Below are positions 1 through 5,253 of a stretch of DNA of 5,253 nt, piece by piece; positions within the stretch are counted from its first letter, which is position 1, and every line of letters starts with the position of its first letter. The stretch comes from Spirochaetota bacterium (GTDB lineage: Bacteria > Spirochaetota > Spirochaetia > Treponematales > Treponemataceae), in NCBI GenBank assembly GCA_022704725.1, contig JAKJFV010000136.1, positions 1 through 5,253 of the forward strand, read 5' to 3'. Below the pieces are notes generated by a model. The model was not told where the DNA came from. It worked only from the letters and a program-made list of their open reading frames with translations, and searched no databases. The translations under genes were made by a program, and so were the position numbers.

Positions 1-19
1 GCCCGTACTTTTTTTTCAT
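1..19. other. Window edge: possible terminator tail or divergent gene start
   Basis: The first 16 bases read as GCCCGTAC followed by eight T's, which would suit the 3' arm and U-tract of a rho-independent terminator belonging to a + strand gene left of the window. On the - strand the same bases give ATG at 19-17 and then codons for MKKKYG, so a divergent gene could start here. However, only a weak GAAG lies directly before that ATG, with no well-spaced ribosome-binding site. The data stop at the window edge and I cannot choose between the two readings. Confidence 0.2.
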
Positions 20-63
20 CTTCAGAAAAAATATAAAAAAAAATAACTTTTTCCCATTTTAAG

Positions 64-91
64 CTTGCTTTTATGTATATAGTGTTATAAT
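64..91 (+). promoter_or_regulatory. Predicted sigma70-type promoter of the nrd operon
   Basis: A perfect TATAAT lies at 86-91. Upstream is a weaker -35 candidate, TTGCTT at 65-70 (15-bp spacer) or CTTGCT at 64-69 (16-bp spacer). Transcription would start near 97-100, giving a leader of about 165 nt before nrdR. The spacer is occupied by an NrdR-box-like site, so repressor binding there would block RNA polymerase. The -10 is convincing; the exact -35 register is uncertain. Confidence 0.65.
70..85 (-). promoter_or_regulatory. NrdR box 1 (operator, inside the promoter spacer)
   Basis: The half TATATAGTGT (76-85) matches the second half of the known NrdR box consensus acaCwAtATaTwGtgt; the other half is degenerate. 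Read on the - strand, its core CACTATATACAT is identical to the core of box 2. It lies between the -35 and -10 elements and touches TATAAT, a position suited to repression by ATP/dATP-loaded NrdR. The nrdR gene directly downstream supports the assignment. Confidence 0.72.
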
Positions 92-111
92 ATTAAAACA
101 TAACAAAAAAA

Positions 112-127
112 GCACTATATACATTAT
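112..127 (+). promoter_or_regulatory. NrdR box 2 (operator, downstream of predicted start)
   Basis: GCACTATATACATTAT matches the first half of the NrdR box consensus and is degenerate in the second half. The 12-bp core at 113-124 is the exact reverse complement of 73-84 in box 1. In the 16-bp consensus frame the two box centres are 42 bp apart, about four helical turns. NrdR sites are known to occur as pairs spaced by whole turns, which supports a functional cooperative operator. Confidence 0.72.
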
Positions 128-204
128 GTTGTTTTCGTATATGCGCTAGTTTATTTTGCAAAAAAACTTAAATGATTTTAATACAAAGGGTTAAAGCAGT
201 TTGA

Positions 205-257
205 AAGACATACAAAGTCTTACAACTGTCCGGACTCCTATGTATTTTCGGGAGTAC
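205..257 (+). promoter_or_regulatory. nrdR leader with possible Shine-Dalgarno-masking hairpin
   Basis: The nrdR ribosome-binding site GGGAG (250-254) lies 10 nt before the ATG, a slightly long spacing. ACTCC at 234-238 can pair with GGAGT at 251-255 across a 12-nt loop, which would hide it. Alternative short stems compete: AAGAC 205-209 with GTCTT 217-221, and AGTC 216-219 with GACT 233-236. The last excludes both of the others. The stems are short and no known riboswitch class is recognised, so regulation at this level is only a possibility. Confidence 0.3.
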
Positions 258-264
258 TAAAAGT

Positions 265-762
265 ATGAGATGTCCCTACTGCGGGAGCTTCGATGATAAG
301 GTATTAGAATCACGAACCATGGCCAACGGAGAAAGCATAAGACGCCGCAGAGAATGTGTCAGCTGCGGATACCGCTTTACCAGCTATGAACACATTGAAG
401 AAAAACCCTTTATGGTTGTAAAAAGAGATAACCGAAGGCAGCCCTTTGACCGCGCAAAGCTGGAAAAAGGTATTGAGCGTGCTTTGGAAAAAAGACCTCT
501 TTCTACAGCAGCTAAAGAAAATATTGTTAATGAGATTGAAGATCTTGCAATTATGAAGGGTAAATCTACCCGTGAAATAACAACATCAGAATTGGGGGAT
601 TTAGTTTTGGAAAAATTACTTGCAGTGGACAAGGTAGCATATATCCGGTTTGCTTCGGTTTACCGGCATTTTGAAAACCTGGAAGAATTTATAACAGAGG
701 TAAACAAGAGTTTGTCCATACCGGACAATTCTTGCAGTAATACATTGGGAGGGGAAAAATGA
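265..762 (+). CDS. nrdR: Transcriptional repressor NrdR
   Basis: NrdR is the zinc-ribbon/ATP-cone repressor of ribonucleotide reductase genes. It senses the ATP/dATP balance and binds paired NrdR boxes. In this 165-aa protein the zinc ribbon is clear: C3-PY-C6 and C31-VS-C34, with a basic RRRRE stretch between them. The ATP-cone spans about residues 49-139, opening with VVKRDNRR (the usual Gly of KRdG is Asn56) and closing with VAYIRFASVYRHF. It is slightly longer than the usual 150 or so residues because of a non-conserved tail after about 148. The ATG at 265 begins the conserved MRCPYC start and has GGGAG upstream. The gene is first in the operon and lies just behind two NrdR boxes, so autoregulation is likely. 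Its stop overlaps the nrdD start as ATGA. Confidence 0.97.
   Translation: MRCPYCGSFDDKVLESRTMANGESIRRRRECVSCGYRFTSYEHIEEKPFMVVKRDNRRQPFDRAKLEKGIERALEKRPLSTAAKENIVNEIEDLAIMKGKSTREITTSELGDLVLEKLLAVDKVAYIRFASVYRHFENLEEFITEVNKSLSIPDNSCSNTLGGEK
747..762 (+). promoter_or_regulatory. nrdD ribosome-binding site and ATGA coupling junction
   Basis: GGGAGGGG at 747-754 lies 4 nt before ATG 759. The nrdD start codon overlaps the nrdR TGA (760-762) as ATGA. A strong site plus overlap indicates translational coupling and favours 759 over the in-frame ATG at 828, which has only a weak upstream sequence. Confidence 0.85.
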
Positions 763-2870
763 GCGGACAGACGGTATTCCCGGAATGGAAAAACTTTTTG
801 GGAACCAACAGTGAAGTAGAAACAGCCATGTTCATCAGAAATGTTGTAAAACGATCGGGGGAAATACGGGATTACGATCGTTCAAAAATTAGTGCAGCTA
901 TTGGAAAAGCCATTGAAGCGGTGGAAAAAATGGCAGATCCGGATAAGGCGGAATACCTTACCCAGGCTGTAGAAGAAAAACTGCGGTCATTGATGGCAGG
1001 ACGGCACTCTCATTCTATTCCTGCAATTGAAGAGATTCAGGATATTGTAGAGTCCGTCCTCATCGAGCGCGGTGAAGTTAAGGTCGCAAAGGCTTATATT
1101 CTTTACCGTGCCAAGCATGATGCCATACGTGATGCAAAAAACCTCATGATCGACATTAATAAGACCATGGACGGTTATTTAAGCCAGTCAGACTGGCGCG
1201 TTAATGAAAACGCGAACGTCAATTTCTCTCTCGGCGGCTTGATTTTACATAATTCCGGTACAATTACCGCTAACTATTGGCTTAAAAATATTTATTCTGA
1301 TGCAATTGCAGAAGCTCACAAGACTGCCGCTTTTCACATACACGATCTTTCTATGTTTTCAGGCTATTGTGCAGGCTGGTCTATCCGCCAGCTGGTTGCA
1401 GACGGATTAGGGGGAGTACCCGACAAAATTACGTCCACTCCTGCAACCCACCTTTCTACACTCGTAAACCAGATAGTTAACTTTCTCGGTATTATGCAGA
1501 ACGAATGGGCCGGCGCACAGGCTTTCAGCTCATTTGATACCTACTTGGCACCCTTTGTAAAAAAAGACAACTTAACAGAAAAAGAAGTACGCCAGTGTAT
1601 TCAAAGCTTTATATATGGAGTCAACACACCAAGCCGCTGGGGTTCACAGGCGCCTTTTACCAATATAACGCTTGACTGGATAGTACCGGGCGACTTAAAA
1701 GACAAACCTGCTATGGTCGGCGGCAAGGAAATGAGTTTTACCTACGGCGACTGTCAAAGGGAGATGGATGTTATAAATAAGGTTTTCATCGAACTCATGA
1801 TTGAAGGAGATGCAGCGGGCCGCGGCTTTGCCTACCCTATTCCAACCTATAACATTACGAAAGATTTTAATTGGGACAGCGAAAATGCACGCCTCCTTTT
1901 TGAAATGACAGCCCAGTACGGAACACCGTATTTCCAGAACTTTGTTAACTCTGATCTTGATCCGAGCGATGTACGATCCATGTGCTGCCGCCTTCAGCTC
2001 GACAAGCGTGAACTGCGCAAAAGAGGCGGAGGTCTATTCGGCTCAGACGAGTTCACCGGCTCTTTGGGTGTTGTTACTATAAACATGCCCCAGATCGGCT
2101 ATCTTGCAAAAAATGAATCAGAGTTTTTTAGAAGACTCAATTACTTAATGGATCTTGCAAAAGAGAGCTTGTGTACAAAACGAAAGGTTATACAGAGACT
2201 TCTCGACGGCGGTCTTTTCCCCTATACAAGACGCTACCTTACTAAACTCGATAACCATTTTAATACAATCGGTCTATGCGGTATGAATGAATGCTGCCTC
2301 AATTTCCTCGGCTACGACATTGTTAATCCCGCGGGAAAGGCCTTTACAGAAAAAGTTCTAACTCACATGAGACAGCGTTTAGCAGATTATCAGGAAGCAA
2401 CGGGCGAATTATTTAATCTTGAAGCAACTCCTGCAGAAAGCACCTCTTACCGGCTTGCCCGTCATGACAAGGAAAGCTACCCCGACATCATTACCTCGGG
2501 AGACGGAGATCCCTACTATACAAATTCGAGCCAGCTTCCGGTTAATTACACCAGCGATGTTTTTGAAGCACTGGATCATCAGGAAGCACTGCAGACAAAG
2601 TATACCGGGGGAACTGTATTCCATACCTTTATGGGAGAGGCTATTAAAGACTGGAAATCATGCAGAGACTTGGTCCGTTCTATCACGGCCAATTACCGCA
2701 TACCATACTTAACTATTTCACCAACCTACTCAATCTGCCGTATTCACGGCTATTTGGCAGGTGAAACATTTGAGTGTCCCAAATGCAGGGCGGAAGCCGA
2801 GCAGAAACTAAAAGCACGGCTCGTGCAGCTTGAAGCGGAAAAAGAACAGGCTTTGGCACAGCGGGCGTGA
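759..2870 (+). CDS. nrdD: Anaerobic (class III) ribonucleotide reductase, large subunit lacking the glycyl radical domain
   Basis: Class III enzymes reduce ribonucleoside triphosphates to dNTPs without oxygen by glycyl and thiyl radical chemistry in the cytoplasm. In this 703-aa protein an ATP-cone spans about residues 25-120 (FIRNVVKRSGEIRDYDRSKI). The catalytic barrel follows, with HDLSMFSGYC (Cys204), MCCRL (Cys409-Cys410) and GLCGMNECC (Cys507, Cys512, Cys513). By family analogy Cys204 and one of 409/410 are the strand cysteines of the active site, one being the thiyl radical site. The C-terminal metal site is Cys660/His663 (CRIHGY) and Cys673/Cys676 (CPKC). Normal NrdD proteins carry the radical Gly shortly after this site, 16 residues later in E. 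coli. Here only 27 more residues follow, Lys/Glu/Leu/Ala-rich and without any glycine, and then TGA. The motif is instead in the next gene, so this looks like one half of a split enzyme. A single frameshift does not explain it, because extra sequence sits on both sides of the break. Confidence 0.95.
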   Translation: MSGQTVFPEWKNFLGTNSEVETAMFIRNVVKRSGEIRDYDRSKISAAIGKAIEAVEKMADPDKAEYLTQAVEEKLRSLMAGRHSHSIPAIEEIQDIVESVLIERGEVKVAKAYILYRAKHDAIRDAKNLMIDINKTMDGYLSQSDWRVNENANVNFSLGGLILHNSGTITANYWLKNIYSDAIAEAHKTAAFHIHDLSMFSGYCAGWSIRQLVADGLGGVPDKITSTPATHLSTLVNQIVNFLGIMQNEWAGAQAFSSFDTYLAPFVKKDNLTEKEVRQCIQSFIYGVNTPSRWGSQAPFTNITLDWIVPGDLKDKPAMVGGKEMSFTYGDCQREMDVINKVFIELMIEGDAAGRGFAYPIPTYNITKDFNWDSENARLLFEMTAQYGTPYFQNFVNSDLDPSDVRSMCCRLQLDKRELRKRGGGLFGSDEFTGSLGVVTINMPQIGYLAKNESEFFRRLNYLMDLAKESLCTKRKVIQRLLDGGLFPYTRRYLTKLDNHFNTIGLCGMNECCLNFLGYDIVNPAGKAFTEKVLTHMRQRLADYQEATGELFNLEATPAESTSYRLARHDKESYPDIITSGDGDPYYTNSSQLPVNYTSDVFEALDHQEALQTKYTGGTVFHTFMGEAIKDWKSCRDLVRSITANYRIPYLTISPTYSICRIHGYLAGETFECPKCRAEAEQKLKARLVQLEAEKEQALAQRA

Positions 2871-2932
2871 TTTTATCACTTTACAACTACGATTTATTGA
2901 CCTATAGTTATTATTACGGGAGGAATAGAAAA
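2871..2932 (+). promoter_or_regulatory. Gap between the two reductase halves, with strong ribosome-binding site
   Basis: This 62-nt AT-rich gap ends in GGGAGG (2918-2923), 9 nt before ATG 2933. The downstream frame is open right through the gap, back to a GTG at 2867 that overlaps the nrdD stop as GTGA. The Tyr-rich peptide this would add (such as LYNYDLLTYSYYYG) does not look like a conserved domain. I therefore take the ATG with the good ribosome-binding site as the start. A weak AACTA/TAGTT stem (2885-2889/2905-2909) is the only other structure seen. Confidence 0.75.
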
Positions 2933-3478
2933 ATGATGATAACAGCAAAAGTACGGGACTTGGGAGCAATTGAAGCTGACATAGCACACACAAAGGAAGC
3001 TCTTTCCCAGGTAAGAGGAACAGAAACAGAGGTTTATGCACGCATTGTCGGATACTACCGCTCTGTACGAAACTGGAATAAGGGAAAGCGGGAAGAATAT
3101 AATCACCGCAAACAGTTTGTATATGAGCAGACTCCTTCACATAAATTGACTGGAACAGAGACTGTACAGGAAGCTATTCAGCAAATTTGTGAACAGCAGC
3201 AGGTTCAAAGTACAAACGGAATTCATTATGAATTTTTTGCACGAAAAACATGTCCTAACTGTCCGCCGGTAAAAGAATATCTGGAAAACTGCACTGTATC
3301 CGGCTCATGCATAGATGTAGATACAGAACAGGGATTGGAAAGAGCACGTGAGCTTCAGATTTTTGCAGCACCTACTGTAGTAGTATTTGATGAACAGGGA
3401 AATGAAATTGCCCGTGCCCATACCGCGCAGGAATTAAGTGCAGTACTGGAACCGGCATTAGAATTAACTGCTGTATGA
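2933..3478 (+). CDS. Separate glycyl radical domain of NrdD fused to a thioredoxin/glutaredoxin-like domain
   Basis: This 181-aa protein has three parts. Residues about 7-28 form a predicted amphipathic helix with hydrophobics at 10, 13, 17, 24 and 27. Residues 33-62 match the C-terminal glycyl radical segment of class III reductases: EVYARIVGYYR with Gly40 as the expected radical site (codon GGA 3050-3052), then NWNKGKREEY. After a linker, residues about 97-176 form a redoxin fold, with a YEFFARKTC strand, active site C107-P-N-C110 and a cis-Pro loop APT at 146-148. I infer that it is the radical-bearing small subunit of the neighbouring NrdD, activated by NrdG, and that the CPNC site re-reduces the active-site disulfide. 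ATG 2933 follows GGGAGG; ATG 2936 is an alternative. An upstream GTG at 2867 would give 203 aa. An automated annotation might call it just glutaredoxin or thioredoxin. Its stop overlaps nrdG as ATGA. Confidence 0.88.
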   Translation: MMITAKVRDLGAIEADIAHTKEALSQVRGTETEVYARIVGYYRSVRNWNKGKREEYNHRKQFVYEQTPSHKLTGTETVQEAIQQICEQQQVQSTNGIHYEFFARKTCPNCPPVKEYLENCTVSGSCIDVDTEQGLERARELQIFAAPTVVVFDEQGNEIARAHTAQELSAVLEPALELTAV

Positions 3479-4227
3479 TAGATGATTTTCCGGCCGTCGA
3501 TGAAGAAAAGAAAATCGGCGCGCTCATAAAAACATCACTTGTAGATTTTCCGGGCCGCGTTGCAGCGGCCCTGTTTTTGCAGGGCTGTAATCTGCGCTGC
3601 CCCTACTGCTATAACACCGAACTTGTGACAGGTAAACCGGAAGATTACGAGGCTGTAAGTTTTAAACAAGTAATAGAACACCTCAAAAAAAGAGCCTCTG
3701 TGCTTACTGGCTTTGTTATTTCAGGAGGCGAACCTTTATTATCACCGTATCTGCCCCGGTTAATAACTGAATCACGGGGACTCGGGTATAAGATAAAATT
3801 GGACACCAACGGGCTTATGTTTGACCGGCTTGAAAGAATAATTACAGATCCGGAACTCTGCCCCGACTACATAGCACTTGATGTTAAAACAAGTCCCGAC
3901 CGCTATGCAGATCTCGGAGGAGCTCACAGCCCTGCAGGACAGATGAGTGCGCAAAATAAGATAAAAAAAGCCGTTGAACTTGTCTCATCGCTTCCGCCAG
4001 AAAAAAGGGAATTTAGAACAGTTCTTGTACCGCCCCTCGTATCCAGGTCTGATATTGACTCTATAGCAAAACTGCTGCCTCAGGATGCCTCATGGTACTT
4101 TGCGCAGTTTAGAAATGAAAACTGTCTTGATCCGTCTTACAATGACCTTACACCATATACCGAAGAACAGGTAGAAGAACTTATACGTGCCGCAAAGGAA
4201 AAAATCCCGAACTCGGTATTGAGATAA
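3475..4227 (+). CDS. nrdG: Anaerobic ribonucleotide reductase-activating radical SAM enzyme (NrdG2 type)
   Basis: NrdG uses a [4Fe-4S] cluster and S-adenosylmethionine to abstract hydrogen from the reductase's glycine, creating the stable glycyl radical. The 250-aa protein has an N-terminal KTSLVDFPGRVAAALFLQGC segment typical of the family. The radical SAM motif C38-NLR-C42-PY-C45 follows, then a SAM-binding SGGEP at 83-87. It is longer than the roughly 155-residue enterobacterial NrdG and resembles the longer NrdG2 group of activases. The ATG at 3475 overlaps the preceding TGA as ATGA. No Shine-Dalgarno sequence is evident in the 20 nt before it, so translation probably depends on ribosomes finishing the upstream gene. 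The target glycine in this operon should be Gly40 of the neighbouring small protein, because nrdD has no such motif. Confidence 0.95.
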   Translation: MIDDFPAVDEEKKIGALIKTSLVDFPGRVAAALFLQGCNLRCPYCYNTELVTGKPEDYEAVSFKQVIEHLKKRASVLTGFVISGGEPLLSPYLPRLITESRGLGYKIKLDTNGLMFDRLERIITDPELCPDYIALDVKTSPDRYADLGGAHSPAGQMSAQNKIKKAVELVSSLPPEKREFRTVLVPPLVSRSDIDSIAKLLPQDASWYFAQFRNENCLDPSYNDLTPYTEEQVEELIRAAKEKIPNSVLR

Positions 4228-4240
4228 CTACAAACCATAA

Positions 4241-4270
4241 CATAATAAAACCGTACACTTCATTGTGTAC
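4241..4270 (-). terminator. Hairpin terminator for the GH94 gene, possibly shared
   Basis: GTACAC (4253-4258) and GTGTAC (4265-4270) form a perfect 6-bp stem with a 6-nt loop. On the - strand it is followed by GG and then TTTTATTATG, an acceptable T-rich tail, 58 bp past the GH94 stop. On the + strand the following bases are AGATTCTCTC, with no T-run, so it would be a poor intrinsic terminator for nrdG. The rest of the 101-bp convergent spacer shows nothing else I can support. Confidence 0.5.
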
Positions 4271-4328
4271 AGATTCTCTCAAAAGAGGAAAGAACCAGCT
4301 CTGCCCCATCAAACCCGTATCACCATCA

Positions 4329-5253
4329 TTAAAAAGGCAAGTCCAGATTTTGAGGCAGTATGTAATCGTACAGGCTCATGGACAGCCAATTAACAGTTCC
4401 GGTAAGCCAGCTGATTCCGCCTGTTCCCTTTTTCTCTTCATAAAAACCGCCGTTGTAAAAATTAACCAGTACGTAGGGTTCAGCCTTTGTTTTTTTCCAG
4501 TCTTTTGTAAATGGAAGAATTTTACTCATTATACGAAGCGCTTCTTCGTTTCTTCCGGCCTTAAATAGAGCATAGACGGCAAAAGAGGCTGCATGGTTGT
4601 ATATTGCATAGTTTTCCGCCATTCCGGGAGCCAGACCGGAAATATTTCCTGCGCTTTCTTCAAATTCACTATAGCCTGGAGCCATTTTAAGTAAGCCCTC
4701 TGAACATTCAAGATGGGAAAGCATAGAAGAAAGCGCAGTATTACCGATTCTCCCGTCTTCTGTACTTCTATTGCTCATTCCGCTTATAACAAACCATGCC
4801 TGACTCAGTAAAAAGAGCCGTTCTGTTCCGTCTGATACAAAGCCGTCTTCTGTTTTAAAAGTTTTACGGGTTCCAAGAATAAGTCCCTTGTCCGAAACAC
4901 AGCGGGCAAACCAGGATCCGTTCCAATATTTCATGCATCCCCGGTACAGCTTTTCTTTTGTTTCTGAGAGGGATAAACCGTTAAAAAGAGGTATAGAAAA
5001 GCCGTGTTTTAATGCAATGTCTTCCGCCTGAGAAAGTGCTAAGTAGGCAATCTGATTTAAAAATACAGATCCTCCTTTTTCACCGGGGCCGGATAATGCA
5101 TCATTCCAGTCGCCCTTACCCATCTCTATTAAACCGTGAGAACCAAACTGCAGCGCATACAGAAGTCCCTGCATTGCATGATCCCACAAACTCACTGCCT
5201 CATCACTGTCAAGATAAACAGCTTTTTTAGTATACATTGATGCGTCCCCGGTG
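4329..5253 (-). CDS. GH94-type glycoside phosphorylase, C-terminal part (5' end outside window)
   Basis: About 308 residues of a larger protein are visible, with the stop at 4331-4329 and the frame open past the right edge (TGDAS precedes MYTKK). The MYT methionine is therefore internal and not the start. GH94 enzymes cleave beta-linked di- or oligosaccharides with phosphate, giving a sugar 1-phosphate; full proteins are about 800 residues or more. Family marks are the catalytic-region motif GDWNDAL (about 5094-5114), the late-barrel motif APGMAENYAIYNHA (4590-4631), EPYV followed by NGGF near 4440-4480, and SWLTGT near 4395-4415, close to the C-terminus. The substrate cannot be assigned: cellobiose, chitobiose, laminaribiose and beta-1,2-glucan phosphorylases share this fold. 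The gene converges on nrdG and shares no operon or evident function with it. Confidence 0.85.
   Translation of the reverse strand, partial: TGDASMYTKKAVYLDSDEAVSLWDHAMQGLLYALQFGSHGLIEMGKGDWNDALSGPGEKGGSVFLNQIAYLALSQAEDIALKHGFSIPLFNGLSLSETKEKLYRGCMKYWNGSWFARCVSDKGLILGTRKTFKTEDGFVSDGTERLFLLSQAWFVISGMSNRSTEDGRIGNTALSSMLSHLECSEGLLKMAPGYSEFEESAGNISGLAPGMAENYAIYNHAASFAVYALFKAGRNEEALRIMSKILPFTKDWKKTKAEPYVLVNFYNGGFYEEKKGTGGISWLTGTVNWLSMSLYDYILPQNLDLPF

Noticed and set aside
136..145. Possible third NrdR-like half-site CGTATATGCG
   Set aside because: It lacks the CACTATA/TATAGTG core shared by the two good boxes and is not in register with them.
172..204. Ten-codon leader ORF (MILIQRVKAV) before nrdR
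   Set aside because: No Shine-Dalgarno precedes it and no run of regulatory codons is present, so it is probably chance in AT-rich DNA.
2409..2712. Opposite-strand and alternate-frame ORFs inside nrdD (2409-2624 -, 2419-2712 +)
   Set aside because: They lie wholly within well-supported nrdD coding sequence and show no recognisable domain or ribosome-binding site.
2736..2870. Sequencing error or pseudogene as the reason NrdD lacks its radical motif
   Set aside because: The bases between the zinc site and the radical segment are extra sequence, not a simple frame break. Both parts keep intact frames, ribosome-binding sites and conserved motifs, and nrdG overlaps the second part normally.
2808..3140. 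Antisense ORFs across the nrdD/radical-redoxin junction (2808-3140 and 2894-3106, -)
   Set aside because: These are shadow frames of the + strand genes. Their Leu/Phe/Ser/Cys-rich composition is what the reverse complement of charged helices gives, and I recognise no family.
4263..4568. ORF 4263-4568 on the + strand, downstream of nrdG
   Set aside because: It overlaps the conserved GH94 C-terminus on the other strand, starts inside the hairpin, and has no family resemblance.

Overview
The window holds a compact anaerobic deoxynucleotide-synthesis operon on the + strand, nrdR - nrdD - (glycyl-radical/redoxin gene) - nrdG. It converges on the 3' end of a GH94-type sugar phosphorylase gene on the - strand. 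Coding DNA is of moderate GC and the spacers are strongly AT-rich. The protein sequences remind me of host-associated spirochaetes of the Treponema type. That is recall-based inference: no rRNA or other taxonomic marker is present.

Layout. Positions 1-264 are an AT-rich regulatory region. It has a sigma70-type promoter with a perfect TATAAT, and two NrdR-box-like sites arranged as an inverted pair: one fills the -35/-10 spacer and the other lies just after the predicted transcript start. A leader of about 165 nt follows. nrdR (265-762) overlaps nrdD (759-2870) by ATGA. A 62-nt gap with a strong ribosome-binding site leads to a 181-aa gene (2933-3478), which overlaps nrdG (3475-4227) by ATGA. 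A hairpin near 4253-4270 lies in the convergent spacer, and the GH94 gene (4329 to beyond 5253) runs in from the right.

The main observation is that NrdD ends 27 residues after its C-terminal zinc site and has no glycyl radical motif. The missing piece, an RIVGYYR segment followed by NWNKGK, sits in the N-terminal third of the next, separately translated protein, which then continues into a thioredoxin/glutaredoxin-like domain with a CPNC active site. The anaerobic ribonucleotide reductase therefore appears to be split: a large catalytic subunit carries the ATP-cone and the active-site cysteines, and a small subunit carries both the radical glycine and the presumed reductant. NrdG would install the radical on the small subunit, and NrdR would repress the set when dNTPs are plentiful. 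The new ends of the two halves both look like amphipathic helices that could dock.
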